From an uncultured Methylophilaceae bacterium (GTDB taxonomy: Bacteria > Pseudomonadota > Gammaproteobacteria > Burkholderiales > Methylophilaceae), in NCBI GenBank assembly GCA_938084195.1, contig CALKDJ010000126.1, positions 1 to 14,806 of the forward strand: a stretch of 14,806 bases of DNA, in the 5' to 3' direction. Shown here piece after piece: positions 1 through 7,202 of the stretch. The first letter of the stretch is position 1; each line of letters opens with the position of its first letter. Below the pieces are notes generated by a model that saw only the letters and a list, made by a program, of their open reading frames with translations, had not been told where the DNA came from and did not search any database. Made by a program: the position numbers and the translations under genes.

Positions 1-1109
1 CCCACATCTAAAATTGCCAAAATATTATTAGGACTTATGGAAAGCTTTCTATTCTTACCAAGAAAGTCTCCTGTTTCACAAACTGGGCCAACTATGTCAT
101 AAGTATCTCTTTTTTCATTACAGTTTGAAGTATTAACGATTTGGTGATGAGCATTATACAAAGACGGGCGCATTAGATCGTTCATAGCAGCGTCAATTAC
201 AGCAAAGTTTTTTGATTGTCCTTTTTTAATATATTCAATTTTTGATAGAAGAATACCTGCTTTACCTACTATGGCTCTTCCTGGTTCGAAAATTATCTTA
301 AATTTACGCTTTGCAAATAATCTCGATATGGCTGCAGCATATTCATCGAAGTTAAATATTTTTTCATCATCATAATTAATACCGATACCTCCACCAATAT
401 CTAAATGATCAATCTCAATACCCATTAATGTAAGCGTATCTATCATTTTTAAAAGCTTAGAGATAGCATCAGTAAAAGGACCTATTTCTGTAATTTGGGA
501 ACCTATATGACAGTCAACTCCTTTAATTATTATCGAGTCCATGTCCTTAGCAACCTTATAAAGATCTATAGCTTTTTTTTCATCCACTCCAAATTTATTA
601 TCTTTAAGCCCAGTCGAAATATAAGGATGTGTTTTAGCATCGACATCAGGGTTTACTCTTATAGAAATATTGGCAGTCTTACCCATTGATTTAGCAATAT
701 CTTGGATACGGTAAAGCTCTGCTTCAGATTCAACATTAAATGCTAATATTTCATGTTTTAGTGCAAGACTAATTTCATCAATAGATTTACCAATACCAGA
801 AAATACAACTTTTTTGGTATCCCCTTTTGCGGCAATAACTCTTTTTAACTCGCCTCCTGAAACGATATCAAAACCTGCTCCGAGGTTTGCAAGAACATTT
901 AATATTGCAATATTAGGATTTGCTTTTACAGCAAAGCAGATGAGTCTTTCATAATTATTAAAGGCTTTATCGAGCTTATTGAAGGAGTCTACTATACTTT
1001 TTTTTGAGTAAATATAACTTGGAGTCCCAAAAGACTGGCAAAGTTGATCTAATCTTACATCCTCAATATAGTAATTGTCGTCTTTTAAATGAATTATGCT
1101 TTCAGTCAT
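1..1109 (-). CDS. lysA: Diaminopimelate decarboxylase (partial, C-terminus beyond window start)
   Basis: LysA decarboxylates meso-diaminopimelate to L-lysine, the last lysine-synthesis step, using PLP in the cytosol. My translation from the ATG at 1109 gives 369 open codons to the left edge. Family proteins have about 415 residues, so roughly 45 are missing. Seen in order: the PLP-lysine motif FAVKAN (Lys near residue 62), HIGSQ near 201, the glycine-rich DIGGGIG near 237, EPGRAIVG near 275 and the active-site GPVCETGDF near 341 (Cys near 344, normally supplied across the dimer). This is a fold-type III, alanine-racemase-like barrel followed by a beta domain. The start lies 3 nt after the lptM stop, so the two are probably translationally coupled; no strong Shine-Dalgarno is seen. 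In related genomes dapF often follows, but that would lie outside this window. All motifs seen are intact. Confidence 0.95.
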   Translation of the reverse strand, partial: MTESIIHLKDDNYYIEDVRLDQLCQSFGTPSYIYSKKSIVDSFNKLDKAFNNYERLICFAVKANPNIAILNVLANLGAGFDIVSGGELKRVIAAKGDTKKVVFSGIGKSIDEISLALKHEILAFNVESEAELYRIQDIAKSMGKTANISIRVNPDVDAKTHPYISTGLKDNKFGVDEKKAIDLYKVAKDMDSIIIKGVDCHIGSQITEIGPFTDAISKLLKMIDTLTLMGIEIDHLDIGGGIGINYDDEKIFNFDEYAAAISRLFAKRKFKIIFEPGRAIVGKAGILLSKIEYIKKGQSKNFAVIDAAMNDLMRPSLYNAHHQIVNTSNCNEKRDTYDIVGPVCETGDFLGKNRKLSISPNNILAILDV

Positions 1110-1112
1110 CAC

Positions 1113-1271
1113 TTATGTTACTGAGAAATTTGAAAGATCATTATTATCTTGTTTGTTAAAGCTATCATTCTGTGGATATCTTTCTTCAGGAATGTAAAGT
1201 GATCCCTTGGTGCCACATGACATTAGCAACGGAGTTAATACAACTAAAACTATTATTATTTTTTTATACAT
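1113..1271 (-). CDS. lptM: LptM (YifL-like) small LPS-assembly lipoprotein
   Basis: This is a 52-residue lipoprotein, easily missed because of its size. The N-terminus has MYKK followed by a hydrophobic stretch and the lipobox L-M-S-C with Cys19 as the lipidation site. Immediately after comes G-T-K-G-S-L-Y-I-P, matching the family pattern C-G-x-K-G-P-L-Y-x-P. In E. coli, LptM (formerly YifL) sits in the outer membrane and helps LptD mature to its properly disulfide-bonded form in the LptDE translocon. The C-terminal half here is polar and Asn/Asp-rich, with no recognisable domain, as in the family. The gene sits between the Gx-transporter gene (15-nt gap) and lysA (3-nt gap); an lptM-lysA or lptM-dapF linkage is common in proteobacteria. 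The Pro normally following K-G is Ser here. The call rests on the lipobox, the motif and the context. Confidence 0.86.
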   Translation of the reverse strand: MYKKIIIVLVVLTPLLMSCGTKGSLYIPEERYPQNDSFNKQDNNDLSNFSVT

Positions 1272-1286
1272 TTGAGCATTTTAGCA

Positions 1287-1811
1287 TTAATTAGGGAGCC
1301 GATTTGTCTTATGTTCAAGCAAAGTGTTGGTTATAAATCCACTTAACACACCAAATATTAAGGAGGAGATTAAAAATAAAGGGAGGAGATTAAAAATACT
1401 GTCATGAGGTATGATCCATATACGAGCTATAAAGAATTGACCAAGTATATGACCAAATGCTGCAATAATTCCAAGGCTAATGACAGAAAAATATTTTTTT
1501 GGTAGTTTTTGAAAAATAAATAAAAAAATAAGACTCGAAATTGCACCAAATAGACTAAGAAAAAAAGTAGGGGCCATTAAAGAGCCAACCAATATACTAG
1601 ATACAAAAACTCTAATAAGTGATACCCAAACTGCCGTTTGTAAATTAAATTTTACCAAAGTATATAAAATAATTATATTGGCTATACCAGGCTTTACCCC
1701 AGGAATGGGGCTAGGAAGAAAAAATTCAATAATTGATAATACTATTGCAATAGCTGCAAGTTTGGCTATGAAGTGATCTTCTGTAGTTGTCTTAATAGTT
1801 AACGGAGTCAT
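1287..1811 (-). CDS. Gx transporter family membrane protein (Hpre_diP_synt_I family; EetB-like)
   Basis: This is a 174-residue polytopic membrane protein. The family signature is clear: E-F-F-L-P-S-P-I-P-G-V-K-P-G-I-A-N at residues 29-45, L-I-R-V-F-V-S-S-I-L-V-G-S at 65-77, and G-H-I-L-G-Q at 120-125 (the usual form is A-H-N-x-G-Q). About five hydrophobic segments follow one another. Databases often call this family heptaprenyl diphosphate synthase component I, but I see no prenyltransferase DDxxD motif. The fold family is related to ECF-transporter substrate-binding (S) subunits. I chose ATG 1811 because the family N-terminus begins near here and GTGAGAG lies just upstream. An in-frame ATG at 1865 would add 18 residues and overlap the previous gene by 74 nt instead of 20. 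Position after apbE and the NusG-II gene suggests a role in flavin-dependent redox or its membrane assembly. The substrate is unknown. Confidence 0.82.
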   Translation of the reverse strand: MTPLTIKTTTEDHFIAKLAAIAIVLSIIEFFLPSPIPGVKPGIANIIILYTLVKFNLQTAVWVSLIRVFVSSILVGSLMAPTFFLSLFGAISSLIFLFIFQKLPKKYFSVISLGIIAAFGHILGQFFIARIWIIPHDSIFNLLPLFLISSLIFGVLSGFITNTLLEHKTNRLPN

Positions 1812-2178
1812 AACTCTCACTACCATCAGTAATGGAGATAGTGATTTGATTTGGTAGACATACAATAGTCTGATTTACTTTATTAATCCAACCTTGGTGT
1901 ATGCAATATTTTTTTGTACATGGGGCTTTTGAGAAGCGTGCTTTACCGTCAACTATACTAATATTACTGTCTCCCAGAAGCCCAGCAATTTTTTCTTCTT
2001 TTATTTGGTTAAGGCTGATAATCTTTGGAGGTTCATTATTTTTTTCAATTTTTAAGTATTGTCCAATGGGCGTGTTCCATGACTTATTTATAATAAATAT
2101 TATTAGCCCCATAAGCATAAATATTATTAATACATCACCCAATTTTATTGTTTTAATAAACGGTAATACCTTTTTCAT
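1792..2178 (-). CDS. NusG domain II-containing membrane-anchored protein (EetA-like)
   Basis: This is a 128-residue protein with one N-terminal membrane anchor (about residues 14-31) and an outward-facing C-terminal domain. The domain carries the NusG_II pattern: A-P-C-T-K-K-Y-C-I-H-Q-G-W-I at 86-99, then I-V-C-L-P-N at 105-110. Three cysteines (87, 92, 107) and His94 form a compact redox- or metal-like cluster. Despite the name it is unrelated in function to transcription factor NusG: it lacks the NGN and KOW domains. The start overlaps the apbE stop by 26 nt, and its own stop overlaps the next gene by 20 nt, so the three genes are tightly coupled. In Listeria-type flavin electron-transfer loci a similar protein pairs with a Gx-transporter protein and an ApbE enzyme (recalled, not searched). 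The molecular role is not established; partnership with the flavinylated system is inference. Confidence 0.82.
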   Translation of the reverse strand: MKKVLPFIKTIKLGDVLIIFMLMGLIIFIINKSWNTPIGQYLKIEKNNEPPKIISLNQIKEEKIAGLLGDSNISIVDGKARFSKAPCTKKYCIHQGWINKVNQTIVCLPNQITISITDGSESYDSVNY

Positions 2179-3193
2179 CTTTTAAGTCGATCCATGTTAT
2201 AACTTTATTCATTTCATTACTTATCAATATCTTCTCATCATTTTGAATAATCATAAAATATTTAATATTAAGTTTTTTTGCAATTTCAATTTTCATTTCT
2301 GTTGGAGCAATAAATAACGGCTTTGAATAAACATCAGAAAGGACACCTGAATTTTTGGAGGGTGGAATTAAGATTGTAGTTGATTGGCTATTAGCTGATG
2401 GGAATCCTGAGATTGGATTAATTAGATGAGAGTATCTTTTTTCATTCATCATAAAATATCTCTGATAATCCCCTGAGGTTCCAATAGACCATCCAGGAAG
2501 TAAATTAATAGATGCAATTGCTGAGGGTTTGCGAGGATGTTGAATTCCTACTATCCAGTTTCTATCACCCCGCATGCCGATAGCAATAATATTTCCGCCT
2601 ATATTCACTAGTGCATTTTTAATATTATTATTTTGTAAAATTATTTTTGCGCGATCAAGAGCGTAGCCCTTTGCATACCCACCTAAATCAAGTTGAAATT
2701 TTTTATTCTTACTGCTAACAGTATTATTTGTTATCGTTAAATCTTCCATAAGTGGCATGTTGGTTACGAAATCTTTTATCACTGATGAGCTAGGTATAGA
2801 CTGCTTAATGTTGTCCTCGTGAAAACCCCAAAGTGCAATTAATTTCCCCATTGCAGGGTTGAAAAAATTATCTGTTTTCTGTGATAATTCCGTGTTTTCT
2901 TTCAAAACTCGAATAATTTCTGCATCGTCTATAGTAAAAGATTTACCAGTCGATATTGCATGATTCATATCACTAATTAAACTTTTCTCCCACGGGTGGA
3001 GATAATTATGTAACCGTTGAAAATCGTCAAAAATTAAGTTAGTTATTTGTTTGCTTTTATTTTCAGTTTCTCCGTATATTTTGATGTCAATTATTGTGCC
3101 GAAGATATAATCTTTATATTGGTAAACCCTATCTTTTTGCCCACACCCACAAAGGAAGATAATTAAAAAAAATATTAAATTACGAAAAATCAT
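2153..3193 (-). CDS. apbE: FAD:protein FMN transferase, lipoprotein (ApbE)
   Basis: ApbE cleaves FAD and attaches FMN through a phosphoester bond to Thr/Ser of exported or membrane proteins such as NqrB/C, RnfD/G and FMN-bind domains. The 346-residue product begins with a hydrophobic leader and lipobox L-C-G-C (Cys17), so it is probably a periplasm-facing lipoprotein. Seen: D-L-G-G-Y-A-K-G-Y-A-L-D at 169-180, N-I-G-G-N at 197-201, S-G-D-Y-Q-R-Y at 240-246 and H-L-I-N-P-I-S-G-F-P at 256-265. These are the expected FAD/Mg-binding motifs. The C-terminal D-A-L-x-T-type motif reads D-V-Y-S-K, keeping Asp287 but putting Lys291 where Thr is usual. It overlaps gshB by 14 nt and the NusG-II gene by 26 nt. 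No flavinylation target is encoded in this window. The family assignment is secure; catalytic competence is slightly uncertain because of Lys291. Confidence 0.92.
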   Translation of the reverse strand: MIFRNLIFFLIIFLCGCGQKDRVYQYKDYIFGTIIDIKIYGETENKSKQITNLIFDDFQRLHNYLHPWEKSLISDMNHAISTGKSFTIDDAEIIRVLKENTELSQKTDNFFNPAMGKLIALWGFHEDNIKQSIPSSSVIKDFVTNMPLMEDLTITNNTVSSKNKKFQLDLGGYAKGYALDRAKIILQNNNIKNALVNIGGNIIAIGMRGDRNWIVGIQHPRKPSAIASINLLPGWSIGTSGDYQRYFMMNEKRYSHLINPISGFPSANSQSTTILIPPSKNSGVLSDVYSKPLFIAPTEMKIEIAKKLNIKYFMIIQNDEKILISNEMNKVITWIDLKDEKGITVY

Positions 3194-4100
3194 TTACTAT
3201 AGATTCAGTGAAGTTAGTTTTAGATTGCGCTTCAATTTCTACCAAGCCTGTTGGACTTGTAACATTAATTTCTGTTAAGTATTCCCCGATTATATCGATA
3301 CCTACAAAACGAAAATTATTCTGTTTTAAGTAAGGTTTTATTGTATTAATAATATGCATATCTTTATCTGATATTTTTTGAATAATTCCTTTACCGCCTT
3401 TAGCCAAATTAGCTCTTATTTCATTATTTTGTGGAATTCTAGCTAAGGCATATGGTATAGGCTCTCCATCGATAAGAATAATTCGTTTATCTCCTTTTTT
3501 GATATCAGGTATAAATTTTTGGGCCATTATAAGTTGATCATTGGCGATCATAGTTTCTAAAATAACATTGAGATTTGGATCGTTTGCAGAAGCCATAAAG
3601 ATTCCATTCCCCGCCATACCGTCGATAGGCTTTAAAATTACCTTTTTATTTTCATTAATAAATTTTTTAAGCATTGTAGGGCAGGCTGATACTAATGTAG
3701 GACTGATATGATTATAAAACTGAAGGATTCCCATTTTTTCATTATGATTTCTGAGAGATGATCCAGGATTTATTACGATACCTCCAGCGTTAGAAATATG
3801 ATCCATAATAAAAGTAGCATTTAGATATGTTTGATCAAAAGGAGGATCTTTTCTGACAAAAATAGTTTTGAAATCTTTTGCATTGTTTATTGTTGATTTT
3901 TCTAATTTAATTTTGTTACTTATTTTCTTTATTTTATTACAGCTAAATATCACTTCATTTTGTTCATCTATAGTGAGGTCGTTTATACCGCAACAAAATA
4001 TCTCCTTATCTTGGCGCATAAACTCTTTCATCAAATGAACCGTAGTATCTTTCTGAATATTTAAATTTGCTGGGCTATCAATAATAAATATATAACTCAT
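3180..4100 (-). CDS. gshB: Glutathione synthetase
   Basis: GshB joins gamma-glutamylcysteine and glycine with ATP to make glutathione. The 306-residue length fits the bacterial family (E. coli about 315). An N-terminal pre-ATP-grasp domain contains I-I-D-S-P and V-R-K-D-P-P-F-D at 82-89. The ATP-grasp part has L-K-P-I-D-G-M-A-G-N-G-I-F at 156-168, G-D-K-R at 203-206, I-R-A-N-L-A-K-G-G at 228-236 and the metal/substrate stretch T-E-I-N-V-T-S-P-T-G at 276-285. The usual glycine loop G-M-G-G reads G-M-A-G here, a mild change. The start codon overlaps the gshA stop by 4 nt (ATGA), the classic coupling arrangement, so both pathway enzymes are made together. The end overlaps apbE by 14 nt. Confidence 0.95.
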   Translation of the reverse strand: MSYIFIIDSPANLNIQKDTTVHLMKEFMRQDKEIFCCGINDLTIDEQNEVIFSCNKIKKISNKIKLEKSTINNAKDFKTIFVRKDPPFDQTYLNATFIMDHISNAGGIVINPGSSLRNHNEKMGILQFYNHISPTLVSACPTMLKKFINENKKVILKPIDGMAGNGIFMASANDPNLNVILETMIANDQLIMAQKFIPDIKKGDKRIILIDGEPIPYALARIPQNNEIRANLAKGGKGIIQKISDKDMHIINTIKPYLKQNNFRFVGIDIIGEYLTEINVTSPTGLVEIEAQSKTNFTESIVNDFS

Positions 4101-5380
4101 GATTTAATCTCTAATTCTCGTGCAGCAGCAATTAAAGCAAGTCTTGCTATTACTCCGTATGCATAAAAACGGTTTGCCTCATCATCGCATGATCTTCCTT
4201 GATCTGGCATAAGACAGGAAGTTTCAAAGGGTTGGGGTATAAAATGCATGCCAGGAGCATTTAGATTTTCATCCTTACCTTTGGCTGTATGGACGCGATA
4301 AAAACCTCCAATCACAAAGTGATCAATCATATAAATTACTGGCTCAGTGACGGCTCCGTCTATATGTTCTTCAGTATGTATTCCTTCTTGAATAATGACT
4401 TCGCTGACCTTAACTCCTTCTTTTATTACTGACATTTTATTTCTTTTTTTTCTATTCAGACTTAAAACATCCTCAGGACTTTTTGCAATCATGATACCCA
4501 TACCATATGTTCCTGCATCAGCCTTAATAACAACATAAGGAGCATGTTTGATTTGATGTTGATCATATTTATCTTGAATTTTTTTTAATAATGAGCCTAC
4601 TCTTTGAGATAACTCCTTTTCCCCTTTTCGTTCATGGAAATCTAAATTGGAAATTTTTTCAAAAAAAGGATTAATAAGCCAAGGGTCAATTTTTGTAAAA
4701 TCAGCAAATTCATTTACTACATCATCGTAAAATTTAAAATGATTAGATTTTCTTCGTGTTATCCAACCAGCATTTAAGGGAGGGATTATATGTTGGTCAA
4801 TATCTTTCAATTCGTTAGGTATGCTTACTGATAAATCATTATTGAGTAATATTGCACACGGCCTAAAAACACTCGAGTCATCATTGTGAATTATTATTCC
4901 ATGATCCTTTTTATTAATAGGCTCTAGGGTTATGGATTTATCTGGTTCTATTGTTATGACTTCAGGGGCTTGCACTTCATTGTTAATTGAACCAAATCTA
5001 ACCTCAAGCCCAGCTTTTGAAAGAATATTATGAAGGCTGTATAAATTCTTTAAGTAAAAAGTGTTACGCGTATGGTTTTCTGGAATAATCAATATTTTTT
5101 TAGCGTCTGGGCAAAATTTCTCAATAGCAACAGATGCAGCCTGAATGCTTAAAGGGGTGAATGTTTCACATAAGTTATTGAACCCCCCTGGAAAAAGATT
5201 CGTGTCAACAGGGGCTAACTTAAATCCAGCATTCCTTAAGTCGACTGATGCGTAAAATGGAGCTTGATGATTTTGCCATTGACTTCTAAACCATTGCTCA
5301 ATGTCACAGCTATGATTAATAATATATTTTTCAAGCTCAAATAGCTCAGCTCCCATTGGTGCACTAAGGGTTGGAATCAT
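4097..5380 (-). CDS. gshA: Glutamate--cysteine ligase, ferrooxidans/betaproteobacterial type
   Basis: This enzyme makes gamma-glutamylcysteine from glutamate, cysteine and ATP, the first glutathione step. The 427-residue protein is not the E. coli GshA family (about 518 aa). It matches the family found in Acidithiobacillus and betaproteobacteria: N-L-F-P-G-G-F-N-N-L at 61-70, I-K-A-D-A-G-T-Y-G-M-G-I at 285-296, K-E-G-V-K-V-S-E-V at 320-328, Q-E-G-I at 331-334, and G-G-F-Y-R-V-H at 358-364 followed by L-N-A-P-G. The glycine-rich stretch plus downstream acidic residues suggest an ATP-binding site. The ATG at 5380 has a good ribosome site, GAGGGG (plus-strand 5389-5394), lying inside the last codons of lipA. 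The gap to lipA is 2 nt, and gshB follows with a 4-nt overlap. The family match is confident; residue roles are by analogy. Confidence 0.93.
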   Translation of the reverse strand: MIPTLSAPMGAELFELEKYIINHSCDIEQWFRSQWQNHQAPFYASVDLRNAGFKLAPVDTNLFPGGFNNLCETFTPLSIQAASVAIEKFCPDAKKILIIPENHTRNTFYLKNLYSLHNILSKAGLEVRFGSINNEVQAPEVITIEPDKSITLEPINKKDHGIIIHNDDSSVFRPCAILLNNDLSVSIPNELKDIDQHIIPPLNAGWITRRKSNHFKFYDDVVNEFADFTKIDPWLINPFFEKISNLDFHERKGEKELSQRVGSLLKKIQDKYDQHQIKHAPYVVIKADAGTYGMGIMIAKSPEDVLSLNRKKRNKMSVIKEGVKVSEVIIQEGIHTEEHIDGAVTEPVIYMIDHFVIGGFYRVHTAKGKDENLNAPGMHFIPQPFETSCLMPDQGRSCDDEANRFYAYGVIARLALIAAARELEIKS

Positions 5381-5382
5381 AT

Positions 5383-6321
5383 TTATAACCCCTCTGATTG
5401 TATATCTGCATGGTAACTACTTCTTACCATTGGGCCACTAGCTACTGATTTAAAACCTAATTTTTCAGCTTCTACTTTTAGATCTAAAAATTCACTTGGA
5501 GAGACATATCTTTCTACGGGAAGATGGAAGGGTGTAGGTTGTAAATATTGCCCTAAGGTCAGCATATCAACCTCATGGTTTCTCATATCCTTCATTACTT
5601 CAATAATTTCTTCATTTGTTTCACCTAGCCCGAGCATTAAACCTGACTTAGTTGGCGCTAAAGGAAAAATTTCTTTAAATTTCTTAAGTAATTTTAAAGA
5701 GTGAAAATATCTTGCACCAGGCCTAGCTCTTTTATAAAGTCTAGGAACAGTTTCAAGGTTATGATTGAAAATATCGGGAGGTGCTTTAGAAAAAATATCA
5801 AGAGCTTTTTCTATCTTACCTTGGCCCCTAAAATCTGGAACTAATATTTCAATTTTAGTTTTAGAATTATTTTTTCTGATTTCCTTTATACATTTTGCAA
5901 AATGTTTAGCACCACCATCCTTAAGATCATCTCTGTCAACGCTTGTAATAACAACATAGTTGAGTTTTAATTTTGAAATAGCATTCCCTAATTGAATTGG
6001 CTCATTTTCATCAGGTTGTAACGGAATTCCACTAGCAACATCACAAAATGGACACCTTCTTGTGCAAATTTCACCAAGTATCATAAATGTAGCAGTACCC
6101 TTACTGTAGCATTCACCGATATTAGGGCAACTAGCTTCTTCGCAAACTGTAGTAAGTTGATTTTTTTTTAAAAGTGATTTAACTTCGTGAAATTTTTTAC
6201 TTTCAGGCAGTTTCATTTTTATCCACGACGGTTTTTTAATCCTGTCAGTTTGGATAATCTTTATTGGAAGCCTTGCTGTTTTCTCTCTCCCAACTTCTTT
6301 AATTTGAATTATTTTATTCAT
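5383..6321 (-). CDS. lipA: Lipoyl synthase (radical SAM)
   Basis: LipA inserts two sulfur atoms at C6 and C8 of protein-bound octanoyl groups to make lipoyl cofactor on E2 and GcvH proteins. The 312-residue length is normal. Both iron-sulfur sites are visible: the auxiliary [4Fe-4S] cluster cysteines 60, 65 and 71 in [13 protein letters not shown], and the radical-SAM C-x3-C-x2-C motif at Cys86, Cys90 and Cys93. The C-terminal R-S-S-Y-H-A-D at 300-306 supplies the unusual serine ligand of the auxiliary cluster. G-L-G-E-T within the barrel is the SAM-binding region. The start overlaps the lipB end by 8 nt. The last codons contain the Shine-Dalgarno sequence of gshA. The lipB-lipA order and the DUF493 neighbour are standard in proteobacteria. 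Confidence 0.98.
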   Translation of the reverse strand: MNKIIQIKEVGREKTARLPIKIIQTDRIKKPSWIKMKLPESKKFHEVKSLLKKNQLTTVCEEASCPNIGECYSKGTATFMILGEICTRRCPFCDVASGIPLQPDENEPIQLGNAISKLKLNYVVITSVDRDDLKDGGAKHFAKCIKEIRKNNSKTKIEILVPDFRGQGKIEKALDIFSKAPPDIFNHNLETVPRLYKRARPGARYFHSLKLLKKFKEIFPLAPTKSGLMLGLGETNEEIIEVMKDMRNHEVDMLTLGQYLQPTPFHLPVERYVSPSEFLDLKVEAEKLGFKSVASGPMVRSSYHADIQSEGL

Positions 6322-6922
6322 AATATTTTTTATTTTTTTTTATAAAAGCTACAATACTTTTAGCACTTTTTTCTAAATTATATTCTTCATTAAAATCTGA
6401 TATTTGAGCCATAGATATATTTTTTAAGCCACATGGATTAATACTATTAAATGGGGATAAATCCATATCTATATTTAGACTAAGGCCATGGTATGTATAT
6501 CCATTCTTCAACCTTAATCCAATAGAGGCTATTTTACTATTATTAATGTATACACCAGGAGCATCATTCTTAGTAAAGCTTTCAACCCCTATTTTTTTTA
6601 ATAAATGTACAACAGATTGCTCAAGAATAGTTACCAGTTGTCTTATATTGAAGGAGTATTTTTTAGTATTTATCATAGTATAAATAATGAGTTGTCCTGG
6701 GCCATGGTAGGTTATTTTTCCACCCCTATCGACATACAAAAACTCAATGTCTTTATTTTTAGGTAAAACCAATCCTTTTTTATTAAGGCCAACTGTATAA
6801 ATAGGATAATGTTCTGTAATCCATATCTCGTCATGATCAGGATTGCTCGAGATAAAATTTTTCATTGCTAGCCAAGTATCTTGATACTTTGTTATACCTA
6901 GATTTTTAATTTTCACATTCAT
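6314..6922 (-). CDS. lipB: Octanoyl-[ACP]:protein N-octanoyltransferase
   Basis: LipB transfers octanoate from acyl carrier protein to the lipoyl-domain lysine of target proteins, preparing the substrate for LipA. The product has 202 residues (E. coli 213). Seen: [12 protein letters not shown] at 66-77, A-P-G-V-Y at 121-125, K-I-A-S-I-G at 130-135 with catalytic Lys130, [10 protein letters not shown] at 141-150, and I-N-P-C-G-L at 161-166 with the thioester Cys164. The Cys/Lys dyad is therefore intact. The ATG at 6922 is 2 nt past the DUF493 stop and has no evident Shine-Dalgarno, so reinitiation is likely. The end overlaps lipA by 8 nt. Confidence 0.97.
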   Translation of the reverse strand: MNVKIKNLGITKYQDTWLAMKNFISSNPDHDEIWITEHYPIYTVGLNKKGLVLPKNKDIEFLYVDRGGKITYHGPGQLIIYTMINTKKYSFNIRQLVTILEQSVVHLLKKIGVESFTKNDAPGVYINNSKIASIGLRLKNGYTYHGLSLNIDMDLSPFNSINPCGLKNISMAQISDFNEEYNLEKSAKSIVAFIKKNKKYYE

Positions 6923-6924
6923 TA

Positions 6925-7197
6925 CTAAAGAACAAATTTAGTCATGGGATGTGAGGATAGCTCTCTGTATATGTCATCTAATTGATTCTTTGACACCACA
7001 TGTAAAGTGCAGGTAAGACTGATATATTTTCCGCCGCTACTCCCCTTCATCTCAATCTTGTGAGCATCAAATTTAGGTAAATGTTTTTGAATAATATCAA
7101 CGATAGTGCTGGTAAATTCCTCACTAACGATACCGATAATTTTTATAGGAAAATCACACGGAAAATCAATAAGTGTATCTTTTTTTTCTTGGACCAT
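6925..7197 (-). CDS. ybeD: DUF493 / YbeD family protein
   Basis: This is a 90-residue, single-domain cytosolic protein of the DUF493 family (ACT-like ferredoxin fold). The family pattern is seen as L-I-D-F-P-C-D-F-P-I-K-I-I-G near the N-terminus, S-S-G-G-K-Y-I-S-L-T at 53-62 and the terminal L-S-S-H-P-M-T-K-F-V-L at 80-90. The biochemical role is unknown. The strong conserved position directly before lipB, kept here (2-nt gap), suggests a link with lipoate metabolism or its regulation, which is inference. The ATG lies 5 nt past the rlpA stop. Length and both ends match the family, so the start is well supported. Confidence 0.93.
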   Translation of the reverse strand: MVQEKKDTLIDFPCDFPIKIIGIVSEEFTSTIVDIIQKHLPKFDAHKIEMKGSSGGKYISLTCTLHVVSKNQLDDIYRELSSHPMTKFVL

Positions 7198-7202
7198 ATT
7201 TG

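Noticed and set aside
1901..2185. 94-codon plus-strand open frame
   Set aside because: It is antisense to the NusG-II gene, has no recognisable motif and its hydrophobic content comes from the opposite strand's composition.
2265..2280. T/A runs inside genes as possible terminators
   Set aside because: Homopolymer runs are frequent in this AT-rich DNA and those examined lack a GC-rich stem; they lie inside coding regions.
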